Source of the DNA: JAGNNV01 sp031412915
GTDB taxonomy: Bacteria > Acidobacteriota > Vicinamibacteria > Fen-336 > JAGNNV01
DNA: 64,000 nucleotides
Assembly (NCBI GenBank): GCA_031412915.1
Contig: JANODX010000020.1
Location: 1-64,000, forward strand
Direction of reading: 5' to 3'
This document shows positions 54,533 through 62,103 of the stretch, one piece after another. A program made the translations under genes and the position numbers. The notes below the pieces were generated by a model. The model worked only from the letters and a program-made list of their open reading frames with translations, did no database searches and was not told where the DNA came from. The stretch's first letter is position 1, and each line of letters begins with the position of its first letter.

Positions 54533-57261
54533 ATCCCGTCCGTATTCACGATCGTTCCTGTCCCCTCCGCATCCCCAAGGATGGCTCCGCCGCCGGGACT
54601 CGACAGAACGACCGAGAACGTCTCATACGGCTCCGCCACCGCATCTCCCACCACCTGCACCATGATCGTCTGGGTGGTCTGGTTTGCGGCAAAAGTGATC
54701 AGACCGTTCGCCGTTACAAAATCATCGGGCGCTATGGCACTTCCCTCTACCGTGGACCAGTTCACCGTCACCGGAACTACCGGCGACTGGTTCAACGTGG
54801 CCGTGAAGACCATCGGCGATGTTCCACTGTTCCCCTCCGTCAACGACTTGTCTCCAATCGACACCACCAGGCCGTCGTCCGCCACCACCGTGCCCAGGCC
54901 GTCGCTCTTGTAGATCGAGGCGTTGATCGCGTTCGAAAGCCGGAAGGTCACCGTCTCATCCGACTCCACATTCGAATCCCGAACCACCGGCACGATCACC
55001 TGCTGCACCGCCGTGCCCCGCGCGATCATCACCGTCCCGGACATCGCCGTGTAGTCGGACCCGGATGTCGCGGTCCCGTTCAGCGTCGTGTAATTCACGA
55101 AGATGTCACGGTCGTAGAGGATCTTGGATGTCCAGATGTTGAACCGCAGGTCGCTTTGGCCCGCCCCGCTGCCTTCTCCGAACTTGTTTCCGGTCCAATC
55201 CCACGACTTCGCGTCGGTCACCCTCAGCGTCGCTTCGTCGTCGTTGAGGATCGTGCCGGTCGCGACCGAGCGGGCGAGGGTGAAGCCAACAGGGTTGAAC
55301 AGAGTCAGAGTGAACGTCTCGTTTAGTTCCTCGACCTTGTCTCCCTTGATCGTCACGTCGATGAATTTCCTCCGCTCCCCGTTCGCGAACGTCAACGTGC
55401 CGGAGGCGGGGAGGTAGTCGGACGGCTCGGTAGCCGTTCCGCCCGTGGTCACGTATTCCACCGTCCCTGGTCCCGTGGCCGTGGCCGCCCGTGAGACCAG
55501 GAATTTCATGACACCGGTCGACACGTATCCCTCCGAGGCCACGGCATCCCATACCGTGACTCCGTCGTCATTCAGGATCGTTCCCACACCGGCGCCATCC
55601 GCGATGATCGCGTTGGTCGGATTGCTCAGGGTCACCGTGAACGTCTCGTCCCCTTCAACCTGGGTATCACCATTGACCAATACCGTGAAGGTCTGGGTCG
55701 TTACGCTGGGCGCGAAGGTCAAGGTCTGAGGACCCGTGGCGGCGTAGTCGCCGGGAGCTATGGCCGTCCCGTTCGACGTCACCGCCGACACCGTCACGGT
55801 CTGGATGCTTGCCGCCGACAGGGTCGCCGTGAACACCGCGCTCACTGTCCCGGAATCCCCCTCCGTCACCGTCACGTCATTGATGCTGACGTTGACCGAG
55901 TCGTCGCTGATGGTGACCGCGAGCTGGTAGCCCTGGGCGCTATTGACGGGGCCGGCGAACGCGCGGACGAAGTACGTGCCGGCTCCTCCGAGCGAGGTGG
56001 CGGGAATGCTCTCCGCGAGCCCGGCGGCGAAGGCGTTGGCGGATGCGAGCACGCTTGTCCCATCGGCGTCGCGCAACTCGATGCCCAGATCGTTGACGGC
56101 GAGGGCGTTGAAGCTCGCGCCGGCGCTGCACGATCCGTCGCCGTTCTGGGGCCCCGCGAGGTAGGTCGACCCGATCGGAGTCAGGGTAAGAGCCGCCCGC
56201 TTTCCCGCGGCCACCGTGAACTTGTAGAAATCCACGTCCGCATCGTCATCGGCGGAGAGGTCGATTGTGGAGGTCACGCCGTTGCCGAGCACGCCGAGGT
56301 TGGAGGCGGTACCGGCCGTTTCGTTGTCCTCCTTGTCGTCCCCATATCCGCGCCAGCCGGCCAGCTTGTCGTCGAGCTGGGCGTGCACGAAGGCGGTGGA
56401 CAAGGTCGGTTCCATCAGCTTCGTGTTGTTGATGGGGCAGGAATGGCGAATGCCGAGGCCGTGGCCGTGTTCGTGCGCGACAATGTTGCGGAGGCCCAGG
56501 GATCCGTTGGCGAGACCGCCGCCCGGATTGGAGTAGTAGGTGTCGCCGGTGTCGATGACCATGTCGCCAACCTCGGGGAAGTAGTTGTAAGCGAGAACGC
56601 TCGGACCGCCGCCGTCGATGAAGTGACCTCCGATGCGCACGTCGGCGCGTGTGTTCAGGACGCCCGGGTTATAGGGAAAGACACCGCCGTTCGCCAGGGA
56701 AGCGCCGTCGTCGTAGTTCACTTTTACATAGGTGACGCCGGTGAGGGCGCCCCACCGGTCGAATACGGTCTGGAAGTGTTGAAGCCAGGCCGCTTCACTT
56801 CCGTAGATGCCGGTGAGGAAAGCCTTCAGATTGCTGGGTGCGTTGGACTCGGAGGGTCGGCCTGCGGTCGCCGCGATGGGCGTGCCATCGGGCACGATGT
56901 TCCAGGTCAGTGTCGTGACCTGCCCTTGGGTCAGGCCGCCGCCATCGGTGGCGGTGGTGTCCCACCGATTCGCGTCGGGGAACTCGTAGGACGGAGCCTC
57001 GAGGCTGTCGATGAAGTTCCGGCGGTCCGCGTATTGCCGCATCACTTCGACCGGGGTGCCGGGGGCGAAACAGACTTCCGGCAGAATCACTCGTCGGTGT
57101 CCAACAGACTCTGGTGATGCCGACCTCGGGGTCCACCCGGATGCTTGCGCCTCTCTTGAAGACATCACTGACGTCTTCGAAGCGGCCGTGGTCAAAGAAA
57201 CCGCCGCTGAAAACAGGGCCAGACCGATTGAACGTCTCGAGCGGGGACCGAGAAGGTTCAT
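53728..57261 (-). CDS. secreted matrixin-like zinc metallopeptidase with PPC, Calx-beta and FG-GAP-like domains
   Basis: A ~1177-residue protein. A signal-like N-terminus (RSIGLALFSAAVSLTTAAS) is followed by a metallopeptidase domain with the zinc motif HEHGHGLGIRH (HExxHxxGxxH) near residue 260. A possible Met-turn is NNTKLMEPTLS. A PPC-like domain follows (ADDDADVDFYKFTVAAGKRAALTL...GTYFVRAFAG), then four Calx-beta domains and the shared cassette ending LWP. The active-site motif appears complete, so it is probably an active metzincin, exported and held at the surface or released. Start is uncertain: ATG 57261, GTG 57270 (better spaced to GGAGG) or TTG 57285. It lies just downstream of the truncated TPR gene on the same strand. 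Confidence 0.82.
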   Translation of the reverse strand: MNLLGPRSRRSIGLALFSAAVSLTTAASKTSVMSSREAQASGWTPRSASPESVGHRRVILPEVCFAPGTPVEVMRQYADRRNFIDSLEAPSYEFPDANRWDTTATDGGGLTQGQVTTLTWNIVPDGTPIAATAGRPSESNAPSNLKAFLTGIYGSEAAWLQHFQTVFDRWGALTGVTYVKVNYDDGASLANGGVFPYNPGVLNTRADVRIGGHFIDGGGPSVLAYNYFPEVGDMVIDTGDTYYSNPGGGLANGSLGLRNIVAHEHGHGLGIRHSCPINNTKLMEPTLSTAFVHAQLDDKLAGWRGYGDDKEDNETAGTASNLGVLGNGVTSTIDLSADDDADVDFYKFTVAAGKRAALTLTPIGSTYLAGPQNGDGSCSAGASFNALAVNDLGIELRDADGTSVLASANAFAAGLAESIPATSLGGAGTYFVRAFAGPVNSAQGYQLAVTISDDSVNVSINDVTVTEGDSGTVSAVFTATLSAASIQTVTVSAVTSNGTAIAPGDYAATGPQTLTFAPSVTTQTFTVLVNGDTQVEGDETFTVTLSNPTNAIIADGAGVGTILNDDGVTVWDAVASEGYVSTGVMKFLVSRAATATGPGTVEYVTTGGTATEPSDYLPASGTLTFANGERRKFIDVTIKGDKVEELNETFTLTLFNPVGFTLARSVATGTILNDDEATLRVTDAKSWDWTGNKFGEGSGAGQSDLRFNIWTSKILYDRDIFVNYTTLNGTATSGSDYTAMSGTVMIARGTAVQQVIVPVVRDSNVESDETVTFRLSNAINASIYKSDGLGTVVADDGLVVSIGDKSLTEGNSGTSPMVFTATLNQSPVVPVTVNWSTVEGSAIAPDDFVTANGLITFAANQTTQTIMVQVVGDAVAEPYETFSVVLSSPGGGAILGDAEGTGTIVNTDGISDRFRLMFHNLADNHLYRWHFKKEVVGSPSLETFNWVTPWGPDPAWHIGAIADFDRDGNLDYLWHNYTTGQMLFWYIDGDNLKGFKFQNYLMFSPWRVATTMDANGDGELDVVYYNDQTGVLKVVLCENGNQLNPLLNYDLATTLPPSEPWRVATASDVNGDGADDLILYNSSTGAIKAWQLTGLNRTEIPYAGLLQGTPDQFRLVSARADFNADGKPDFLWHNTVTGFFMTWSMDGTTRLGIGTFASPFDRTDPTWRLVGAATLWP

Positions 57262-57337
57262 TGAGCACACACAATACACCTCCAAACGTGGCAGGTGAGT
57301 TCAAAATCGGTCGTTGGCAGAGAGTCCGGAAGCCCGA

Positions 57338-58459
57338 CTAACGAGGCCGGGCCTCCGCTTTCCTGGCGATTCCTTCCAACCCCTTGGCCCTGGCTTCAGC
57401 GGCCACCTTCAGAAGACGCGCGCCTGCACCCGGCGTTCCAGCCGCCATCCCCAGCTCCGCCGCGGCCAGGCGGAGCTCGAATTCATCGACCACGCGACCT
57501 CCCTTCGCCGCAGCCAAACGCGCCGCTTCAAGACCCCGAGCGACTCGATCTATCCCAGGGCTTTTCGGTTCCGCCGCCGCGATCCGCGCCTCGGCCAGAA
57601 GGGCCGAAAGTTTGACCCGGCTGTCCGCGCTGGTGTCGACCTTCGGCAGGGCCTTTGCGAGCGTCGCATCAGCCTCCTTCACCCTGCCCTGGGCTCGCTC
57701 CGCATCCGCGATCACCACCTGGGCCCAAAGAGCGAGATCGAGAGCGCCTTGCACCCGCAGAGGCTCCTCGGCCTCGCGCGCCTCTTTCTCACCCTCGGCC
57801 GCCCGGCCCGTGTCGTTCAGCAACGCCGCCAGCCGCACCCGGGTCTCGGCCGCGAGCGCAGGTTCCGTCTGTTCCTTGATCGACGAGCGGTAACGCTCCT
57901 CCGCGGCCCGGAGATCGCCGGTTTGAACGAGCACCTCCGCGATCCGGTACGTGTCGTAGGCCGACCCCGAGGCATCGCCCAACTCCCGATTCATGCCCAG
58001 CGCTTCCTCGTGCGAGTCCCGCGACCCCTTGAGATCGCCCCGGGCCAGCAGAACTTCGCCGAGATTCGTCAGGAGCACGGCGGTGAGCCGCTTCTCACCG
58101 AGTTCGGTATAGACGCCGAGCGCCTGCTGATACCGGGCCTGCGCCCTCCGCAGATCGCCGATCAGATGCCGCAGGGATCCGAGGTTGTTATAAGCGGCGG
58201 CCGCCTCCCTCCTGGCGCCGATCTCTTCGGCGATGACCAGCGTCTCCTCGTAGCGCTTCTCCGCCTCGGCGTATTTCCCCTGGTCCTGAAAAGCGACACC
58301 CATGTCCTTCAAAGCTCGCAATTCGTTCAGACGGTCTCCGAATTCGCGGAAGATGCCGAGGGCGACGCCGAAGAGCTGAAGCGCTCCTTTCGGATCTCCT
58401 CGGCGCTGGACGAGATCGTTGCCGATCCGGAGCAAAGTCTTCGCCAGACCTTCCCGGTC
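57338..58459 (-). CDS. tetratricopeptide-repeat protein, 5'-truncated
   Basis: About 370 residues remain, with at least five TPR-like helical hairpins: NELRALKDMGVAFQDQGKYAEAEKRYEETLVIAEEIG, AAAYNNLGSLRHLIGDLRRAQARYQQAL, LLTNLGEVLLARGDLKGSRDSHEEAL and others. An Ala-rich helical tail follows. The reading frame and TPR similarity continue upstream of the first possible start (TTG 58435) as GDREGLAKTLLRIGNDL to about 58459, where the sequence changes to the oppositely oriented FG-GAP cassette. The N-terminal part is therefore missing. In Acidobacteriota such tails often belong to Ser/Thr-kinase-TPR proteins; that is a guess here. It probably lacks its own promoter. Confidence 0.7.
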   Translation of the reverse strand, partial: DREGLAKTLLRIGNDLVQRRGDPKGALQLFGVALGIFREFGDRLNELRALKDMGVAFQDQGKYAEAEKRYEETLVIAEEIGARREAAAAYNNLGSLRHLIGDLRRAQARYQQALGVYTELGEKRLTAVLLTNLGEVLLARGDLKGSRDSHEEALGMNRELGDASGSAYDTYRIAEVLVQTGDLRAAEERYRSSIKEQTEPALAAETRVRLAALLNDTGRAAEGEKEAREAEEPLRVQGALDLALWAQVVIADAERAQGRVKEADATLAKALPKVDTSADSRVKLSALLAEARIAAAEPKSPGIDRVARGLEAARLAAAKGGRVVDEFELRLAAAELGMAAGTPGAGARLLKVAAEARAKGLEGIARKAEARPR

Positions 58460-59081
58460 CCCCGGAAACCTGGACTATCTGTGGCACAACACCACGACGG
58501 GCCGGATGCTGTTCTGGTACGTCGACGGAGACAACCTGAAGGGCTTCAAGTTCCAGAACTACGACATGCTGTCGCCCTGGCGTGTGGCCACGACAATGGA
58601 CGCGAACGGAGACGGCGAGCTGGACGTGGTGTACTTCAACGACCAGACGGGCGTGATCCGCGTGGTGTTGTGCGACAACGGGGACCGGTTGTCGAACTAC
58701 GATCTGACGCCGACACTTTCGGGCTCGTGGCGGGCCGTGGCGGCTTCGGACGTGGACGGCGACGGCGCGGAGGATTTGATTCTGTACAACTCATCGACCG
58801 GAGCGATCGAGGCCTGGAAGTTGTCGGGGGCGACGCGGACGGGAACACTCGCGTACGCCGCCCCGCAAACGACGCCGGATCAGTTCCGTCTGGTGTCGGC
58901 CCGGGCGGACTTCAATGCGGACGGGAAGCCGGACTTCCTGTGGCACAACACGGTGACGGGATTCTTCATGACGTGGTCGATGGATGGGACGACGCGGTTG
59001 GGTGTGGGTCAGTTTGCGTCGCCGTTCGATCGGACCGATCCCACCTGGAGGCTGGTGGGGGCCGCGACACTCTGGCCGTAG
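58460..59081 (+). pseudogene. 5'-truncated FG-GAP-like cassette, copy D
   Basis: About 205 codons encode the final part of the shared cassette: GNLDYLWHNTTTGRMLFWYVDGDNLKGFKF, three intact DxNxDG motifs and the ending TWRLVGAATLWP. It is in the opposite orientation to copies A-C. The first motif is cut (PGNLD instead of DRDGNLD), exactly where the minus-strand TPR gene is cut. No signal peptide or start region belongs to it, so it is a gene fragment. Confidence 0.8.
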
Positions 59082-59141
59082 ATTTCGTTCCCTGAATTCG
59101 GCCCCTGTCGCGGGCTACGCCGTTGGCGTATAGTCCGCGCG

Positions 59142-59459
59142 GTGCTGTTCGTTGAGACTCCGGTTTTCACGAGCCTGGTCCGCAGGCACCTTGACGACGA
59201 GAGCTACCGAATGCTCCAGACCGCGCTTCTGCTGCGACCTGAGCAAGGAGCGCTGATCGCAGGCTCGAGCGGCTTGCGCAAGATTCGTTGGGGTCGCAAA
59301 GGCGCAGGCAAGCGGGGCGGATTCAGAGTCATCTACTTCTGGCACAAGCCAAGCGGCACATGTTTCATGCTCTTTCTCTTCGCGAAGAACGAGCAGGGGG
59401 ACTTGACCGCAGGCCAGACCAAAGCGTTATCCCGACTCGTTCGCGAGGAGTTTCCATGA
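59142..59459 (+). CDS. higB: RelE/ParE-superfamily toxin (HigB type)
   Basis: A 105-residue protein starting with GTG. The stretch GLRKIRWGRKGAGKRGGFRVIYFW followed by CFMLFLFAKNEQGDLT is diagnostic of HigB-type toxins. These cleave mRNA on the ribosome and are neutralised by the downstream XRE antitoxin. The toxin-first gene order and four-base overlap with the antitoxin are typical of higBA. The pair presumably autoregulates its promoter in the 60-bp gap upstream. The toxin itself appears full length. Confidence 0.85.
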   Translation: MLFVETPVFTSLVRRHLDDESYRMLQTALLLRPEQGALIAGSSGLRKIRWGRKGAGKRGGFRVIYFWHKPSGTCFMLFLFAKNEQGDLTAGQTKALSRLVREEFP

Positions 59460-59728
59460 AACCTGAAGCCTTCCAACAACTGCTCTTGAGCGTCAAGCAG
59501 GCAGGACGCATTCGCCGAGGCGCCGCGAAACCATCCCGCATTTTCGCGTTCGCGCCGGCGGATGTGAAGGCGATCCGGGCGCGTCTCGGAAAGTCTCAAA
59601 CCGAATTCGCGCACATGATCGGGGTCAGCGTCGGCACCTTGCAGAATTGGGAACAGGGTCGGCGCACGCCCGATGGACCGGCGCTTGCCCCCTGCTGCGG
59701 GTGGCATCTGCTGATCCAAACGCCGTAG
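59456..59728 (+). CDS. higA: XRE-family antitoxin (HigA type), probably frameshifted
   Basis: A 90-residue reading with an XRE helix-turn-helix: DVKAIRARLGKSQTEFAHMIGVSVGTLQNWEQGRRTPDGPA. The last 14 residues are atypical. A one-base insertion in the C run at 59688-59692 would restore the usual ending LLRVASADPNAVARAL and a stop at 59754. This indicates a frameshift (real or sequencing error). The DNA-binding and likely toxin-binding parts precede the shift, so neutralisation could persist. ATG 59456 overlaps the toxin stop. Confidence 0.8.
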   Translation: MKPEAFQQLLLSVKQAGRIRRGAAKPSRIFAFAPADVKAIRARLGKSQTEFAHMIGVSVGTLQNWEQGRRTPDGPALAPCCGWHLLIQTP

Positions 59729-59844
59729 CCCGCGCGCTACAGGGGGCCGCCTAATTCTCTCTTGCCCTATTTCGGATCAGACTTCTCCGGATTTACTTGT
59801 CCTGGGCGGAGTCGCAACCGACGGGCCTTTGATACAGAGGCGCA

Positions 59845-60075
59845 CTACCTCCACGAACTCCGCTCTCCCTCGACTTGGTGGTCGATATCTTCCTTGGTTC
59901 GGGTCCCTGCGGGAAGACCCTCGAGGAACGCTATGAGTTCGCCGATCGCGGAGGCCGTTGGCCTTTTGGCCCGATATCCGCGCACCTCCACCCGCTCAAG
60001 GTCGGCAGGAAGAGGGGCGTCGAGGCGGAGCGAGCCATTCTCGATGGGCGCTGGAATCGTGACCGTTTCTGTCAA
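59845..60075 (-). CDS. orphan VapB-like small antitoxin
   Basis: A 76-residue reading from TTG 60075 (AGGA about eight bases upstream). It begins TETVTIPAPIENGSLRLDAPLPADLERVEV and ends IGELIAFLEGLPAGTRTKEDIDHQVEGERSSWR. The ending matches the common tail of small antitoxins (LPPGPRTKEDIDRQIxEERDSW) that normally precede a PIN-domain toxin. After the TAG stop a GTG follows at once, but the reading VRLCIKGPSV ends after about 22 codons without PIN motifs, so the toxin is lost. Its presence beside a damaged higBA suggests a decaying toxin-antitoxin island. Confidence 0.6.
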   Translation of the reverse strand: MTETVTIPAPIENGSLRLDAPLPADLERVEVRGYRAKRPTASAIGELIAFLEGLPAGTRTKEDIDHQVEGERSSWR

Positions 60076-60228
60076 GGGATTGTTCCTGCCTACGGATCCT
60101 TCATCGCGACCCTCCACGCGGGTTGCCGAGTCAATTGTCTCGATGATACCCCTCAGAGTTACATCTTGGGGCGGCAGGGGTTCAAGGGCCCGGGCGTGGG
60201 AGAATCCTCGTTCCTCCAAGGGAGATTC

Positions 60229-61389
60229 ATGAAGGAAGTCGTCTCCGTCGCCAAGAAAGCGCTCAACGTCTGGAAGACGGCGGGCTTCAGCGTCGATCGC
60301 ACGCCCATCACCCGGCTCGCCTGGCAGGGCCTGCCCTACCTCACCGACTCCACGGGCGGAGCGCGGGCGCCCCTCACCGTGTACTGGAGCATCAACAGCG
60401 TCTGCAACCTGCATTGCCGGATGTGCGACGTGGGGACCGCCAACTCCGACGCGAACTTCTGGAAAATCCTCCGCATCGACAAGAAACTGCACGAGATTCC
60501 GATCGAGCTGTTCAAGAGCGTGACCGACGAGCTGGCGAAGAGCAAGCCCCGCATCGCCATCAACGCGACGGAACCTCTCATGTACAAGCCGCTCGGCGAG
60601 GCGGTGCGCTACGTCCGCAGCAAGGACATGAGTGTCGGTGTCACCACCGGGGCCTACCTTCTGCCCGAGAGGGCCGAGGAACTGGCCGAGGCGGGCCTGA
60701 ATCGGCTGAACGTCAGCATCGACGGTCCGCCGGACATTCACAATGCGATTCGCGGGCGGAAGGACGTGTTCCAGAAGGCGACGGACGGCATCCGGCGCTT
60801 CGACGAAGCGGCGAAGAAGCGGGGCCTGAAGTCCGACGTGGCCCTCATCTACACCGTGACCAACATGAACGACGGTTCGCTCGTGGCCTTCATGGATTCG
60901 ATCGCGGACCTTCCGGTGTCCCTCGTCAGTTTCAACTGGATGACCTTCATCACCCCCGAGCAGGCCGATCATCACAACGCGGTGTGGGGCGAGAAATACA
61001 AGGCCACCGAGACCTGCCTTTCCAGCGACGTTCATCCGTCGCGAGTGGATACGAACGAACTGTGGAAGCAGATGGTGGAGATCAAGAAGCGGAAGGATCC
61101 CCGGGTGACCTTCAACCCCGAGTACAGCCGCGAGGAGCTGGAACGCTTCTTCCACGATCCCGATACGTTCATGGACCACACTCCGTGCATGAGCTCGTGG
61201 CATTTCGCCCAGATCCTGGCCGACGGCGACTGCATTCCTTTCACCCGGTGCTACCACGTCTCTTTCGGCAACATCCATGAGCAGAAGTTCATGGATATCT
61301 GGAACGGTGAGAGGGTGCGCGCCTGGCGGAAGGACCTGCGGGCGCAAAAGCGCTTCCCCGCCTGCTCGCGCTGCCCCCTGGTTTCATAG
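60229..61389 (+). CDS. radical SAM / SPASM-like protein
   Basis: A 386-residue protein. The radical SAM cluster motif CNLHCRMC (C-x3-C-x2-C) is at about 58-65, followed by VSIDGPPDIHNAIRGRKDVF, a typical radical SAM/SPASM segment. The C-terminal region contains additional cysteines (CMSSW, DGDCIPFTRCYH, ACSRCPL) as in SPASM auxiliary Fe-S domains. Such enzymes modify peptides or sugars. Here the neighbours are a methyltransferase and a membrane glycosyltransferase, so a glycan or small-molecule role is plausible. Start 60229 follows GGGAG; in-frame codons upstream to 59875 lack coding character and overlap the orphan antitoxin. Confidence 0.82.
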   Translation: MKEVVSVAKKALNVWKTAGFSVDRTPITRLAWQGLPYLTDSTGGARAPLTVYWSINSVCNLHCRMCDVGTANSDANFWKILRIDKKLHEIPIELFKSVTDELAKSKPRIAINATEPLMYKPLGEAVRYVRSKDMSVGVTTGAYLLPERAEELAEAGLNRLNVSIDGPPDIHNAIRGRKDVFQKATDGIRRFDEAAKKRGLKSDVALIYTVTNMNDGSLVAFMDSIADLPVSLVSFNWMTFITPEQADHHNAVWGEKYKATETCLSSDVHPSRVDTNELWKQMVEIKKRKDPRVTFNPEYSREELERFFHDPDTFMDHTPCMSSWHFAQILADGDCIPFTRCYHVSFGNIHEQKFMDIWNGERVRAWRKDLRAQKRFPACSRCPLVS

Positions 61390-61395
61390 CGCGCC

Positions 61396-62103
61396 ATGTT
61401 TTGGGCGGAGGCCCGGCGGCGTTACAGCCACCTCACCGCGGACGATCCCGATATAAGGCGGTACCTCGAACTGGTTCGGTCGGTTCAGGAAGAGGGCGGC
61501 GATGGCCTCGCTGGTTACTTCGAGAATCTGGGCCGCCGCTGGGTCGTGGCCAACACTCCGAGCGGCCGGGTGCTGGAGATCGGGGCAGGGGTCGGGAAGC
61601 ACGCCCGGTTGAACGCGCGGCACGACGGTCAGTACTTCGTGTCGGAGTTCCAGAGCGGCCACCTCGAGAATCCGTTGTGGACGGAGTTCCGCGGGCGCGG
61701 GGTTCAGTGCGATGCCTCCCGGCTGCCCTTTCGAGGCGATTGGTTCGACGGCGTGGTCTCGACCTACAGCCTCGAGCACATGCGACGCCTGGACGACACG
61801 CTCTTCGAAATCACGCGTGTCTTGAAGCCCGGAGGCCGGCTGGTTCTCGCCCTTCCCTGCGAGGGCGGTTTCCTGTGGAACTTCGGCCGGGAGCTGACGA
61901 CAAGGCGCGTCTTCCAGAAGGAGTTCGGTCTCAACTACGACAAGATCATCGCTTTCGAGCACGTGCACGATCTGCGCTCGGTGCGGGATCATCTGCGGAG
62001 AAATCCAAGACTGGAACCGAAGAGCCAACGGTTCTATCCGGCCATGGTCCCGCAGAAAGACCTCAATCTCATCGCCTGCTTCTCGTTCGAGAAGCGATCG
62101 TGA
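61396..62103 (+). CDS. class I SAM-dependent methyltransferase
   Basis: A 235-residue methyltransferase. VLEIGAGVGKHARLNARH forms motif I near residue 58. FDGVVSTYSLEHMRRLDDTLFEITRVLKPGGRLVLALPCEGGF shows the conserved post-I/III region. It lies six bases after the radical SAM gene and overlaps the following membrane glycosyltransferase by four bases, so the three appear cotranscribed. The substrate is unknown; sugar or lipid methylation is suggested by context only. Confidence 0.85.
   Translation: MFWAEARRRYSHLTADDPDIRRYLELVRSVQEEGGDGLAGYFENLGRRWVVANTPSGRVLEIGAGVGKHARLNARHDGQYFVSEFQSGHLENPLWTEFRGRGVQCDASRLPFRGDWFDGVVSTYSLEHMRRLDDTLFEITRVLKPGGRLVLALPCEGGFLWNFGRELTTRRVFQKEFGLNYDKIIAFEHVHDLRSVRDHLRRNPRLEPKSQRFYPAMVPQKDLNLIACFSFEKRS

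Noticed and set aside
59875..60228. An N-terminal extension of the radical SAM protein starting at 59875
   Set aside because: The extension has no family similarity, the start at 60229 has a good ribosome site, and the opposite strand carries an antitoxin-like reading in this interval.
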